Positions 9,709 through 18,659 are shown, counted from the stretch's first letter. The stretch: 64,000 nt of DNA from Mesorhizobium qingshengii (GCF_900103325.1 NZ_FMXM01000002.1:62001-126000), one strand, 5' to 3'. The notes: generated from the sequence alone by a model not told the origin. Translations and numbers: made by a program.

Positions 9709-10723
9709 GTATGAGCCTAACATGCGGTCCGCTCTTGGCTATGTGGATCTTGCCGATCGCAAGTCGGGCGAGATTCCGAGGGCAGCACCCTACGACTACA
9801 TCTGGGGCGATGCCCTGGATGAGATCGATCGGCGGGAACCCGATTTCAGAATCGTCAACCTCGAAACCAGCATCACCGCCGACGGCATGCCGGAAGCCAA
9901 GGGGATCAACTATCGAATGCATCCCGACAACCTTGGATGCATAACCGCAGCAGAAGTCGACTGTTGCGTGCTGGCTAACAACCATGTCGCGGACTGGGGA
10001 CCCAACGGTTTGAAGGACACAGTTCAGGCTCTGGGGCGGACCGGCATTGCGACGTCGGGCGCCGGCGTAAATGCCGAAGAGGCAGCTCGGCCTGCGGTCC
10101 TCACACTGGCCGCTGGCACGCGGCTCCTGGTCTTTGCCTTTGCCTGCCCATCGAGCGGGGTTCCTGTCCATTGGGCAGCTGAGATAGGCCGTCCCGGCGT
10201 GAACTTTCTTGCGGATTTCAGCCGACACGCTGTCCAGGATATCGACCGCACCTTGGAACAGTGGAGGCGCCCTGGTGATCTTGTCGTGGTCTCAATCCAT
10301 TGGGGTCTCAATTGGGGATACGATATCCCCAACGGTCATCGAAATTTTGCCCACAGTCTCGTCGACGAGGCCGGTGTTGACGTTGTCCACGGGCATTCAT
10401 CGCATCATCCCTTGGGCATCGAAGTCCATGCGGGAAAGCCGATCCTCTACGGCTGCGGCGATTTCATAAACGACTATGAGGGTATCAGTGGATACGAGGC
10501 GTTCCGGCCGGACCTTGCGCTCGGCTATTTCCTCGATATCGATGATCGAACCCGCCGCCTGCGGGCAATCGAGATGGTGCCGTTTCACCTAAGGAAATTC
10601 CGCCTTGAACGCGCATCCCGCGCAGATGCCGGTTGGCTGGGCACCATGCTCGACCGCGAGTGCCGGCGCTTCGGCCATACTGTCCGCCTGACCGAAGACG
10701 ATGCTCTGGCGCTGTCATGGTGA
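9629..10723 (+). CDS. CapA-family (poly-gamma-glutamate synthesis type) metallophosphatase-like protein
   Basis: This 364-residue protein has the CapA calcineurin-like metal site pattern: [11 protein letters not shown] at the start, IVNLETSIT, NYRMHPDNL, LANNHVADWG, SIHWGLNWGYDIP, VHGHSSHHPLGIE and LYGCGDFINDYEG. The family includes poly-gamma-glutamate capsule proteins and many uncharacterised bacterial members. No signal peptide or membrane anchor is seen, unlike Bacillus CapA, so a cytoplasmic hydrolase role is possible. ATG 9629, preceded by AGGATGGG, is preferred to a GTG at 9584 that would sit only a few bases from the predicted transcription start. It belongs to the FixK/FNR-controlled block. 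Confidence 0.8.
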   Translation: MRLFVCGDVMTGRGIDQILPHPCDPTLYEPNMRSALGYVDLADRKSGEIPRAAPYDYIWGDALDEIDRREPDFRIVNLETSITADGMPEAKGINYRMHPDNLGCITAAEVDCCVLANNHVADWGPNGLKDTVQALGRTGIATSGAGVNAEEAARPAVLTLAAGTRLLVFAFACPSSGVPVHWAAEIGRPGVNFLADFSRHAVQDIDRTLEQWRRPGDLVVVSIHWGLNWGYDIPNGHRNFAHSLVDEAGVDVVHGHSSHHPLGIEVHAGKPILYGCGDFINDYEGISGYEAFRPDLALGYFLDIDDRTRRLRAIEMVPFHLRKFRLERASRADAGWLGTMLDRECRRFGHTVRLTEDDALALSW

Positions 10724-10845
10724 GGGCCCCTGCCCTTGGATCTTTTCTGGTCGGGCAGGAAAAACCGTAAGGAAGCCGGGATGGGCGCGCAGCTGTGGTT
10801 TCATGCTGACGCCGAATCCCAGGCAAAACGCGAGGTAGAACCGAC

Positions 10846-11310
10846 ATGGATATGATGTTCACCAGCCCAGCCTTCGACAACGACGCCTTCGTCCCGCGTC
10901 GCCATACCTGCGGCGGGGAAGATGTCTCGCCGCCCTTCAAATGGCAGGACGCACCTGAAGGCACCAAAAGCTTCGCGCTCACCTGTCACGATCCGGACGC
11001 ACCGGGCGGCACATTCTTCCACTGGGCCATATTTGATATCCCCTCAAGCCAGTTGCAGCTTGCCGAACGTCTGCCGCGAACGGAGGCATTTGCTGACGGC
11101 ACGAGGCAAGCGCTGAACGATTTCGGCAGGATCGGCTATGCCGGCCCCTGCCCGCCCAAGGGCCATGGCATCCACCATTATCACTTTCGGCTATTCGCAC
11201 TTGATGTGGATCATCTCGACCTCGACGAGGCAGATTGCCGACAGGTCGTGGCAGCGCTACAGCCCCATGTCCTGGCTTTCACGGAAATCGTCGGCCGCTT
11301 TCAGCGCTGA
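10846..11310 (+). CDS. YbhB/YbcL family (PEBP / Raf kinase inhibitor-like) protein
   Basis: This 154-residue protein has the phosphatidylethanolamine-binding fold signatures: CGGEDVSPPFKW, the anion-site motif CHDPDAPGGTFFHWAIFDIP, YAGPCPPKGHGIHHYHFRLF and a C-terminal helix. Bacterial members are small soluble proteins of unknown ligand, often found with stress genes. No signal peptide is seen. The ATG at 10846 lies 122 bases after the capA-like stop, so it may share that transcript or have its own promoter. Confidence 0.85.
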   Translation: MDMMFTSPAFDNDAFVPRRHTCGGEDVSPPFKWQDAPEGTKSFALTCHDPDAPGGTFFHWAIFDIPSSQLQLAERLPRTEAFADGTRQALNDFGRIGYAGPCPPKGHGIHHYHFRLFALDVDHLDLDEADCRQVVAALQPHVLAFTEIVGRFQR

Positions 11311-11358
11311 TCTCAATCAGAGGACGTCCACGTAACGATCAGGGATATGGCTGAGCCT

Positions 11359-12036
11359 CTATTTGTCGACCGCGGAGGGCCCTCCTGCGGCCACCCTGGC
11401 CCGTGCGGCGTCCATCAAAGCGATCACGTCCTGATCTCTCAATTGACGGAAATCGCGATAATAAAGACCGATCGCCTGAAAGAATTCCGGCTCTTCAAGA
11501 CAGATGACATCGTCGGCCTCTTTCCTCAGCGCCTCGATCGTCTCAGGCGGGGCCACAGGAACCGCCAGTACGATGCTGCAGGGCTTGCGTCGCCTCAGGC
11601 CGCGGATCGCGGCCCGGACGGTCGCGCCTGTTGCGATCCCGTCATCGACGATGATCGCAATCCGGTTCTTGACATCGACACCATGGCGATCGCCAACGTA
11701 GAGACGACGTCGGCGTTCGATTTCGGCGAGTTCCCTTTCGCATGACTTGTCAAACTCCGCCGCCGACACCCAGGCAAGGCGAATGACATCTTCGTTGCGC
11801 ACAACGATGGGATCATCGCCATCGATGATCGCGCCCATGGCGAGCTCAGGTTGGGTTGGTACCCCAATCTTACGCACCAGAAGCAGGTCGAGTGGAGCCT
11901 TCAGATAGGAGGCCACCTCTGCCGCCACCGGTACGCCGCCGCGGGGCAAGGCCAGTACCACGACATTGTCGCCTCGATAGCGATCAAGGGCCTTGCCCAG
12001 CCGTTTTCCTGCCTCGGAGCGATCTGTGAACGGCAT
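11359..12036 (-). CDS. Phosphoribosyltransferase-family protein
   Basis: This 225-residue protein of the type I PRTase fold shows LALPRGGVPVAAEVA near the N-terminus and the PRPP loop IAIIVDDGIATGATVRAA. The family is common in stress-gene neighbourhoods, often beside dienelactone-hydrolase-like proteins as here, and its substrate is unknown. The start at 12036 lies 4 bases after the hydrolase stop (12041), so the two are one transcript. An in-frame ATG at 12126 would overlap the hydrolase deeply and is rejected. Confidence 0.85.
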   Translation of the reverse strand: MPFTDRSEAGKRLGKALDRYRGDNVVVLALPRGGVPVAAEVASYLKAPLDLLLVRKIGVPTQPELAMGAIIDGDDPIVVRNEDVIRLAWVSAAEFDKSCERELAEIERRRRLYVGDRHGVDVKNRIAIIVDDGIATGATVRAAIRGLRRRKPCSIVLAVPVAPPETIEALRKEADDVICLEEPEFFQAIGLYYRDFRQLRDQDVIALMDAARARVAAGGPSAVDK

Positions 12037-12040
12037 GGGA

Positions 12041-12730
12041 TCAACCCTCTCTCGCATTGCGGGCGGCCGGCGAGAGGTAGCGCGTGAACCACACGCTCGC
12101 CTCGGCGACAACGGCATCGAGCGCACCTGGCTCTGAAAAAAGATGGCTCGCGCCCGGAATGACTTTCAGCTCCTTGGGACAGGTGAGACAAGCGAGCGCC
12201 GATCTGTTCAGCGCAAGAACATCCTGGTCGTTGCCGCCGACAATCAGCAACGTCGGCGCACGCACCTCTTCCAGTGCAGCCGCCGCCATATCCGGTCGTC
12301 CGCCGCGCGACACGACGGCGCCTATCCTGTCTCCGAACGCCGCGGCCGAGACGAGGGCAGCTGCAGCACCAGTGCTTGCGCCAAACAATCCGACAGGCAA
12401 TTTGTCCGTTCGCGGGTCCGCGAAGGTCCAATTCAAGGCTGTAGTCAGGCGCTCTGCGAGCAGCGGAACGTCGAAAACATTGGATCTATCCGCCTCTTCG
12501 TCCTGCGTCAGCAAATCGAACAGCAAAGTGGCAAATCCGGCATGATTGAGGGCTTCCGCCACATAGGTGTTGCGCGGGCTGAACCGGCTTGAACCGCTGC
12601 CGTGAGCGAAGGCAATGATGCCACGTGACTGTTGCGGAATGCGCAGCGATCCGACCAATCCAATCGGAGGGATCAAAACCTCGGCGACTTCCGCGCGATC
12701 ACTGGGGTACGATTTGGGACTCCTGCTCAT
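12041..12730 (-). CDS. Alpha/beta hydrolase (dienelactone hydrolase-like)
   Basis: This 229-residue protein has an alpha/beta-hydrolase core: FAHGSGSSRFSPRN as the oxyanion region, the nucleophile elbow GLFGASTGAAAAL (GxSxG), an acidic residue in LIVGGNDQDVLAL and a catalytic His in GASHLF. ATG 12730 overlaps the stop of the upstream small gene (ATGA) and follows a GGAG motif. Together with the phosphoribosyltransferase it forms a pair often seen in bacterial stress islands. The substrate is unknown. Confidence 0.85.
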   Translation of the reverse strand: MSRSPKSYPSDRAEVAEVLIPPIGLVGSLRIPQQSRGIIAFAHGSGSSRFSPRNTYVAEALNHAGFATLLFDLLTQDEEADRSNVFDVPLLAERLTTALNWTFADPRTDKLPVGLFGASTGAAAALVSAAAFGDRIGAVVSRGGRPDMAAAALEEVRAPTLLIVGGNDQDVLALNRSALACLTCPKELKVIPGASHLFSEPGALDAVVAEASVWFTRYLSPAARNAREG

Positions 12731-13053
12731 CGCTTCACTCCAGGCCGGTCTGATTTCAAGACCGTGACAGAGCTTTGCGGTTGGCCGTGCTGCTTCGAGG
12801 GCGCACAATGTTCGACATCAATCGGGCCGGTGAGCGTTCCAAGTGCGACCAGAACTTGACGCAGCACGTCAGTCTCTTCGCCAGGCATGCCTTCATCGAG
12901 AGCGACGGCCTCTTCTTCCGCATTGTAGAGCCAGCGACGGAGGATCTCGATCTTCTGTTCCTTTGATAGCGTTGTTCGCGCCAAGACATTCTCCGGCTGA
13001 CCAAAGATCGATGCCGGGTCGTTCAAGGCCTCTTCGAGATCAATCGCTGCCAT
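12727..13053 (-). CDS. Conserved-looking small acidic protein of unknown function
   Basis: This 108-residue protein starts MAAIDLEEALNDPASIFGQP and has a helical, acidic middle (KIEILRRWLYNAEEEAVALD). No domain with a known function is recognised. The ATG at 13053 is preferred to the TTG at 13062 because AGGGA lies about 9 bases upstream of the ATG but next to the TTG. It is the first gene of the operon driven by the anaerobox at 13160 and overlaps the hydrolase by ATGA, which strongly supports it being translated. Confidence 0.7.
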   Translation of the reverse strand: MAAIDLEEALNDPASIFGQPENVLARTTLSKEQKIEILRRWLYNAEEEAVALDEGMPGEETDVLRQVLVALGTLTGPIDVEHCAPSKQHGQPQSSVTVLKSDRPGVKR

Positions 13054-13159
13054 CGAATTCAATCCCTGGGCGTGGGGAGACGACGCCTATCGGTCCGATG
13101 CAAGGTCCATAATAGTATACTCACGCGCAGCAGTTATTCATGCGACGCTCAGCGCGGCA

Positions 13160-13173
13160 TTGATGCCGATCAA
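13160..13173. promoter_or_regulatory. FixK/FNR-type anaerobox for the hydrolase/PRTase operon
   Basis: TTGATGCCGATCAA is a perfect TTGAT-N4-ATCAA palindrome. Its centre at 13166.5 predicts a leftward start near 13125, about 70 bases before the ATG at 13053. There is no rightward gene nearby, so it acts leftward. Confidence 0.85.
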
Positions 13174-13263
13174 CGAATGTGAAAAACGATGCCTGCAAGA
13201 CCAGGCGGACAAGGCGGGAAAGTTGACGATAGACCTCGCTACGATTTCTGCCCTTTCCACGGG

Positions 13264-14031
13264 TTACTCGACGTTCGTTCCCCAACGCCGGTGAAGAAAT
13301 CGCTCCCAAGGTGAAAAAAGGATCCTGTCAGCCAGCGAACCGATGAGCACGATCATCGCCATGGCGCCGATTACCTGATCCATCGCCTGCAACTCCCGCC
13401 CATAGTGCAGCAGTTGACCAAGGCCAAATCCCGTCAGGATAGTCACATAAATCTCTGCCGCCATCAGCGAACGCCACGCGAAAGCCCAACCTTGCTTCAT
13501 GCCGCTCACCAGGAACGGCAAGGATGCAGGTAGCATCACCCTGGTCCACAGATGCAGCCCCCGCGATCCCATGGTTCGCGCTGCGCGGGCATAGATCGGC
13601 GGAATTGTGCGTGCGCCGTGATCCGTTGCGATGATAACCGACCAAACAGTTCCCATGACGACCACGAACAGCATCGCGCCTTCGGTCTGGCCGAACCACA
13701 GAAGTGCGAGGGGTACCCAACATACGCTCGGCAACGTCTGCAGCCCAAGCGCTAGCGCTCCGACCGTGTCCTCCAGCATTTGTGAGGAACTTGTGACCAA
13801 CCCGAGCGGCAAACCGATCAGCAAGCCGATCGCATAGCCAGCCAGAAGCCGCTTCATCGTTACAAAAATCGCCTCGACAAGGGTCCCATCCAACAGTGCT
13901 CCCCAAAGATACTCAGCAACGCTCCATGGTGAGGGAAACAGAACGGGCGACCACCGCCCACTGCCGGCAGCGATGCCCCAAATTCCCAGCAAGGCCAAGA
14001 AAAAGAGTGAGGGGACAACAATACGCCTCAT
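13264..14031 (-). CDS. ABC transporter permease, NitT/TauT (SsuC-like) family
   Basis: This 255-residue inner-membrane protein has about six hydrophobic segments and the BPD-transporter signature region ARAARTMGSRGLHLWTRVMLPASLP, including the EAA-like loop. It is translationally coupled to the ATPase gene (14028 overlap). The family imports nitrate, taurine, sulfonates or related anions and small aromatics. Which one applies here cannot be read from the permease. Confidence 0.87.
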   Translation of the reverse strand: MRRIVVPSLFFLALLGIWGIAAGSGRWSPVLFPSPWSVAEYLWGALLDGTLVEAIFVTMKRLLAGYAIGLLIGLPLGLVTSSSQMLEDTVGALALGLQTLPSVCWVPLALLWFGQTEGAMLFVVVMGTVWSVIIATDHGARTIPPIYARAARTMGSRGLHLWTRVMLPASLPFLVSGMKQGWAFAWRSLMAAEIYVTILTGFGLGQLLHYGRELQAMDQVIGAMAMIVLIGSLADRILFSPWERFLHRRWGTNVE

Positions 14032-14855
14032 TCAGGCACCCCTCCTCCAACTGTGCCACGGAGGGCATCGGCGATGCGCGCTGCGTGCCCTACCAGCTCG
14101 ACGTCATAGATGCTTCGCGGCCGTGGCAACGGAATGTCAAACGCCTGGATAATCTTTCCCGGCGCCTGCGACATGAGCAGTACCCGATCACCCAGACAGA
14201 CCGCCTCGCGCATGTTGTGAGTGACAAAGACGATCGTCTTGCCACTGTCGCGCCAGATGCGTTGAACGTCGTCGTAGAGGTGCTCCCGGGTCATCGCATC
14301 GAGCGCGCCAAACGGCTCATCCATAAGAAGCACTTGTGGATCCGCGGCAAGGGCGCGCGCCAATGCCACGCGCTGTTTCATGCCACCCGACAATTCGTGA
14401 ACATGCACCCGCTTGAACTTCTCCAGCCCGACCAAGCCAAGGAACCGGTGTGCAATCTCGCGACGCTCGCCATTGGTAAGCTCGGGGCAGAGCTTCAGGC
14501 CGAACATGACGTTGCCGAACACGTCCAGCCACGGAAACAGCGACGGCTCCTGGAACACGACCAGCCGCTGCCGCCCGGGACCAGTGACCAGCTGACCGTC
14601 GGCGAGCACGTGCCCAGAGTCCGGCTTGGTCAGCCCGGCAATGATATCGAGGAGCGTTGACTTGCCACAACCGCTCGGTCCGACAAGGCAAACCACCTCG
14701 CCCGCAGCGACCTGCATCGAAATGCCGTCGAGTGCGTGTACGGTTGCCCGTGGCGTGCGGAACCACTTCGACACGCTTTCCACAATGAGCTTGCTTGAGG
14801 CTCCAGAGACATGCTCGGGTGTCACGCCCTGCCTTTGCGCCTCAGCCATGTTCAT
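14028..14855 (-). CDS. ABC transporter ATP-binding protein, NitT/TauT (SsuB/TauB-like) family
   Basis: This 275-residue cytoplasmic ATPase has Walker A GPSGCGKST, Q-loop FQEPSLFPW, signature LSGGMKQR, Walker B VLLMDEPFGALD and the switch His in VFVTHNMREA. Start (ATG 14855) and stop overlap the neighbouring genes by a few bases on each side, so the importer is one coupled operon of binding protein, ATPase and permease. Confidence 0.9.
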   Translation of the reverse strand: MNMAEAQRQGVTPEHVSGASSKLIVESVSKWFRTPRATVHALDGISMQVAAGEVVCLVGPSGCGKSTLLDIIAGLTKPDSGHVLADGQLVTGPGRQRLVVFQEPSLFPWLDVFGNVMFGLKLCPELTNGERREIAHRFLGLVGLEKFKRVHVHELSGGMKQRVALARALAADPQVLLMDEPFGALDAMTREHLYDDVQRIWRDSGKTIVFVTHNMREAVCLGDRVLLMSQAPGKIIQAFDIPLPRPRSIYDVELVGHAARIADALRGTVGGGVPE

Positions 14856-15961
14856 GGAACGTCAAGAAATCGCGACAAATCGGGTACGGCGTGCAGGAAG
14901 CCGACTTGCTGAGCGCTGCTGACAAATCTCTGTAACGTTTCAAGCGAGATGTCGCTGGTCACCGTCAAGCGCGACCACGCACGCGCAACAAGCTCTGGCG
15001 CCATATCGGTCCTGAACTGGAGCCTGAGTTCCTCCCTGACCATGCGCTGAGCTTCGGCAGGATTGTGGTTGATCCAGTCGGTCAGATCCCGGTGGGCGGC
15101 TGCGAAGCGAGCTACAACCTCCCGATGCGATGATAGAAACTCAGCACGCGACACGAGGATGGTGGTGACCGCATTTTTCTCCTCGACCAACACCTTGCCA
15201 CCGGCTTCTTGCTCAAGGCGCGTTACCCATGGCTCAACGGTCCAAACAGCGTCGAGTTGTCTGGTCTTGAAAAGTGCCAGCTGATCAGGATTGGCCGTCG
15301 GTAGGACCAACGCGTCGCCGCCAGTTTGCGTGATCCGCAGTCCACCTGCCATGAGCCAAGCCCGCGCAGCAACATCCTGAGTATTTCCGAACTGAGGGGT
15401 ACCGATACGTTTGCCGCGAAAGTCCGATGGGGTGGCGAGGTTCGCATCGGGCTGCACAACGAGCGCAGATCCTCCATTTACCGCTCCGGCGATCACGCGA
15501 ATCTCCTGCCCGTCAGAGCGTGCGTAAGCATTGATAGCCGGATTCGGTCCAACGTAGGCAAGGTCGAGGCTTCCAGCAAAGATCGCCTCCATGGCGCTGG
15601 GACCGGCGTTGTACGCGTACCATTCGACCTTGACATCCTGGCCGATGCGCGCCGCAAACCAGCTCCGGCCCTGCCGTTCGAAATTTCTGGCTACCAGCGC
15701 TTGAGCGTGGGTGATGTTCGGAAAATGACCAACCCGCAGCGTGATGCCCTCCCCGCAAGCGGTCGATGGTACAAACACCGACACGCCCAAGGCGGCTAAC
15801 AACGCCAACACCCGTCGAGGCTGAAGATGAGAGATCGACAACAAAGTGCGCCGACCCGCGTGGATTTCTCTCCTGCCGATCAATGGGCGCGGTATCCGGC
15901 GGAGGATCCCAAGGACGGCCCAAAGCACGCTCTCAGCGCGCCGGTGTAGCTCGCCGACCAC
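14852..15961 (-). CDS. ABC transporter periplasmic substrate-binding protein, SsuA/TauA-like
   Basis: A signal-like hydrophobic stretch (about residues 49-68, RVLALLAALGVSVFV ending TACGEG) precedes a binding domain beginning RVGHFPNITHAQALVARNF and including GSLDLAYVGPNPAINAY and VIAGAVNGGSALVV, typical of the aliphatic sulfonate/nitrate binding family. The start is a GTG at 15961 with GGAGGG five bases upstream; it gives an unusually long N-terminal extension before the signal. A perfect anaerobox lies 72 bases upstream, so this importer should respond to oxygen limitation. Ligand unknown. Confidence 0.85.
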   Translation of the reverse strand: MVGELHRRAESVLWAVLGILRRIPRPLIGRREIHAGRRTLLSISHLQPRRVLALLAALGVSVFVPSTACGEGITLRVGHFPNITHAQALVARNFERQGRSWFAARIGQDVKVEWYAYNAGPSAMEAIFAGSLDLAYVGPNPAINAYARSDGQEIRVIAGAVNGGSALVVQPDANLATPSDFRGKRIGTPQFGNTQDVAARAWLMAGGLRITQTGGDALVLPTANPDQLALFKTRQLDAVWTVEPWVTRLEQEAGGKVLVEEKNAVTTILVSRAEFLSSHREVVARFAAAHRDLTDWINHNPAEAQRMVREELRLQFRTDMAPELVARAWSRLTVTSDISLETLQRFVSSAQQVGFLHAVPDLSRFLDVP

Positions 15962-16032
15962 GATTTCCCTCCAATACTTTGAGCCCTATGTCACGCAAGC
16001 GCCAATCCATAAGGGCCGACCCTGTCGACGCA

Positions 16033-16046
16033 TTGATGCCGATCAA
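16033..16046. promoter_or_regulatory. FixK/FNR-type anaerobox for the ABC importer operon
   Basis: TTGATGCCGATCAA is a perfect palindrome, identical to the box at 13160. Its centre at 16039.5 predicts a leftward start near 15998, giving a leader of about 37 bases to the GTG at 15961. That is the expected class II activator geometry. Confidence 0.85.
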
Positions 16047-16424
16047 CTCTTGGCCAGTGCAGAGGCGGTTCATCAAAAACCTGGATCGCGTTCCCACGTA
16101 AGTAACGGATTGTCACGAGCGTGCTTCTCATGCCATCTCGGTCCTGGCCCGCGCATATAGTGAAGTTCGGGCCGGTACGGGTCGAACAAATCTGTCGCAA
16201 GCCCTTGCAGTGCACTTGCAATGAGCTGACCTCTCCAAGAGGAGACGGCGATAACTTTGGATATCAGGTGTGCGCAGATCATCAATCCACCCCCTATGTC
16301 AGCCTACTTGAGTTGACCTCCCGTGCCCATCAGGTGCTTCAACTGAACATCGAGACGTCGTTTGCACATTGCATTTCAGTGCAAGAACGCCTTCCCGACA
16401 ATTCGGTCTTACCCTTAGGGGAAT
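16047..16424. other. Stretch without a recognised gene
   Basis: No convincing gene is seen on either strand. A 70-codon leftward frame (16285-16073) reads hydrophobic then Arg/His/Pro-rich sequence with no family resemblance. The stretch separates the FixK-controlled importer from the arsR remnant and the arsenite cluster and may be decayed sequence. Confidence 0.5.
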
Positions 16425-16613
16425 CTACGAAGTGCCGCCCTTCAGGTCCGGTGGTCTTCTCACCTTCAGACGTGTCGACATGGTGTTCTGAACAGTCCCG
16501 AGCCGCGAGGCGATCTCGCCCGCCGGAATGCCTTCGGGCCCGGCGCGCACGAGCTGCTGGAAAACTTCGAGCCTAGTGTCCTTGGCCAAAGGCTCCGAGA
16601 GGCTCCACCGCAA
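16425..16613 (-). pseudogene. ArsR-family regulator fragment
   Basis: The 62-residue frame contains LAKDTRLEVFQQLVRAGPEG followed by IPAGEIASRLGTVQNTMSTR, which is the N-terminal winged-helix half of the ArsR-SmtB type. The helix-turn-helix recognition segment is present, but the sequence breaks off after NTMSTRLK into a short non-family tail and a stop. No metalloid-binding cysteine pair or dimerisation helix remains. It lies beyond the end of the arsenite-oxidation operon and is best read as the remnant of an arsenic-responsive repressor. Confidence 0.7.
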
Positions 16614-16762
16614 GCTTCTTATCCACAGGCGAGGTATCCACGCTTATGGAAATGTCAGATTGAATCAGCAGGGAGGTCATCGGTTTGTAAAGATCCGTCG
16701 ATCCGATTTGACGGCTCGGCACCTCGAACCGTCGTTTTCACTCTGAGGGGCGATCTTCCCGA

Positions 16763-17362
16763 TCAGTCGGTGCCGGGGACCGGCGGCTGCCAGCCAGCGA
16801 TTATGCTTTCGGGAACCGCGCGTTCAAGGGACGGACGCGCTCCGGCGTAAGTACCGATGGCAATGAAACCTACCAAATTCTCGTGAGGTCCGAGCCCGAA
16901 CGATCGGACGAGGGCGCTTGTGCTGACCTTCTTGCCGCTGACGATCATGGCGCTGAAGCCGATATCCTCGGCCGCGAGCAGCATGTTCTGGATCGCGGCT
17001 CCGATCGAAATCCATTGTTCGCTTTCGGGTATCACCGGATGTGCTGTTTCGACGCGGCCGACAACCGCGATCAGGCACGGCGCGTTGTAGGCCTTTTCCG
17101 CCTCGCGCTTTGCGGAGTCACCGAAATTGTTCGGGTCAAGTTCGAGTGCCGCGTCATGGAATGCAGAGGCCAACGCTTCGCGGTCCTCATCGTGGATGAC
17201 GATGAATCGCCACGGTCGCAGACGGCCGTGGTCCGGCGCGGCAACGGCAGCCTCCACCATAAGCCGGATCTGGCGTTCGTCCGGACCAGGCGCAGTCAGT
17301 CTTCGCGGCGAAATCGAACGCCGCGCAAGAATTGCATTGATGATGGGATTCTCTCCGGCCAT
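16763..17362 (-). CDS. Nitroreductase-family flavoprotein
   Basis: This 199-residue protein has the FMN-binding pattern of the nitroreductase family: AILARRSISPRRLTAPGPDE at the N-terminus, APDHGRLRPWRFIVI, a middle WISIGAAIQNMLLAAEDIGF helix and a C-terminal GFIAIGTY. It resembles the small YdjA-like members. The start lies 12 bases after the moeA stop, so it is the last gene of the arsenite-oxidase operon. Its substrate in that setting is unknown; a redox-stress or quinone role is only a guess. Confidence 0.85.
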   Translation of the reverse strand: MAGENPIINAILARRSISPRRLTAPGPDERQIRLMVEAAVAAPDHGRLRPWRFIVIHDEDREALASAFHDAALELDPNNFGDSAKREAEKAYNAPCLIAVVGRVETAHPVIPESEQWISIGAAIQNMLLAAEDIGFSAMIVSGKKVSTSALVRSFGLGPHENLVGFIAIGTYAGARPSLERAVPESIIAGWQPPVPGTD

Positions 17363-17374
17363 CGCCGTCGAAAC

Positions 17375-18652
17375 CTACTGGCAACAGAAGGATTCAAAGC
17401 GCAGCGGCATGCCGCGCTCGATCGAGCCGACGTCAGGCGGAAGCATGGCGATGCCATCAGCGAGAGCCATCGCCATCAGACTTGCCGACGAGCCACGACC
17501 GAGCATATCCAGAACGGGACGTCCGAATTCGTCACGGCCCGTGACCCGGACAGAAACGAACTCGGTCCGCCCGAGCCGTTTCTCATAGGCAAATCCTGCC
17601 ACCGCCGGTGACCAGTCAGCTTCCACGCTGCGCAGTCCCGCGATCGCCCGGATCGCTGGCAGCGCGATCTGGCGAAAGGTCACCAGAGCAGCGTTAGGAT
17701 TGCCGGGGAGTCCAGCGAACAGCATTGTCCCGATCATTCCGATCTTCACGGGCTTTCCCGGCCGCATTGCCACCTTGAGAATATCCAGCGTGCCACCGTG
17801 CTGCCCGAGCGCCGACACGACGTGATCCTCTTCGCCGGCGGAAACGCCACCTGTGGTGACGAGTACGTCGCAACGCGACGCCGCTTCGCCGAATGTCCGG
17901 ACCAGCGCGTCGCGCCGATCGGGAACGATGCCGAAGTCAATGATCTCGGCCCAGGAAGCTGCCGACAGCATTGCCCGGATCATGACACGATTGGAATTGT
18001 AGATCTGTCCGAGATCGAGGATCTCGCCGGGTTCCTTCAGTTCGGTCCCCGTGGAGATCAGGCCGATGCGAACCTTCCGGAGCACCTCCACCTCGGCCAT
18101 TCCCTGGCCCGCCAAAAGCGCAAGCCGTTGAGGCGACAGTTGGTCTCCAGCGCCCATCAGGCGCTTCCCGACCCGCACATCCTCGCCCGCGTTGCGAATG
18201 TTTTCTCCGCGCCGCGGGAGCGTTGTGATGACGACGGCATCGTTTGTGCGTTCGCAGTGCTCCTGCATGACGACGGCGTCGAACCCTGCGGGCACCGGTG
18301 CACCAGTGAAGATGCGCAGCGCTTCTTTCGAAGCAGATGGCTGTTCGGAACAGGTCTCACCTGCCGCGATCCTGCCGCTGACCGAAAAAGTCCACGGACC
18401 AGCCCCGACGAAATCAGCCAACCTTACCGCGTAGCCGTCCATCGCCGAATTGTCGAACGGCGGCAGGTCGATCGATCCGAAGAGGTCGCGAGCGAGGATC
18501 CGGCCCCTCGCCGCCATCAGCGGCACATGCTCCGTTTCGCGCACGGTCCTGGCGATCGCGATTGCCTTGGCGGCGGCGATATCGACGGAGATAACCTTGC
18601 CGCTGGCACCCGCCGGGCAGGATTCGTTTGTCAGGGCGATGGCAGTTTCCAT
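17375..18652 (-). CDS. moeA: Molybdopterin molybdenumtransferase (arsenite-oxidase operon copy)
   Basis: This 425-residue enzyme inserts molybdenum into the pterin cofactor. It shows DLPPFDNSAMDGYAVR, the MPT-binding region VVMQEHCER, LISTGTELKEPGEI, the MoCF motif TTGGVSAGEEDHV and the C-terminal LPGNPNAALVTF. It lies 7 bases after the cytochrome c stop in the oxidase operon and presumably boosts cofactor supply for AioA. A second, more typical MoeA is encoded at 38591, so this is an accessory paralogue like the chlE/moeA genes of Agrobacterium aio operons. Confidence 0.9.
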   Translation of the reverse strand: METAIALTNESCPAGASGKVISVDIAAAKAIAIARTVRETEHVPLMAARGRILARDLFGSIDLPPFDNSAMDGYAVRLADFVGAGPWTFSVSGRIAAGETCSEQPSASKEALRIFTGAPVPAGFDAVVMQEHCERTNDAVVITTLPRRGENIRNAGEDVRVGKRLMGAGDQLSPQRLALLAGQGMAEVEVLRKVRIGLISTGTELKEPGEILDLGQIYNSNRVMIRAMLSAASWAEIIDFGIVPDRRDALVRTFGEAASRCDVLVTTGGVSAGEEDHVVSALGQHGGTLDILKVAMRPGKPVKIGMIGTMLFAGLPGNPNAALVTFRQIALPAIRAIAGLRSVEADWSPAVAGFAYEKRLGRTEFVSVRVTGRDEFGRPVLDMLGRGSSASLMAMALADGIAMLPPDVGSIERGMPLRFESFCCQ

Positions 18653-18659
18653 GGGGCCT

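Noticed and set aside
10730..10770. CCTGCCC / GGGCAGG inverted repeat after the capA-like gene
   Set aside because: A 7-bp stem with a 17-base loop and no clear T-run is too weak to call a terminator.
16121..16576. A 151-codon plus-strand frame spanning the arsR remnant
   Set aside because: No conserved character, and the minus strand holds recognisable ArsR sequence within it.
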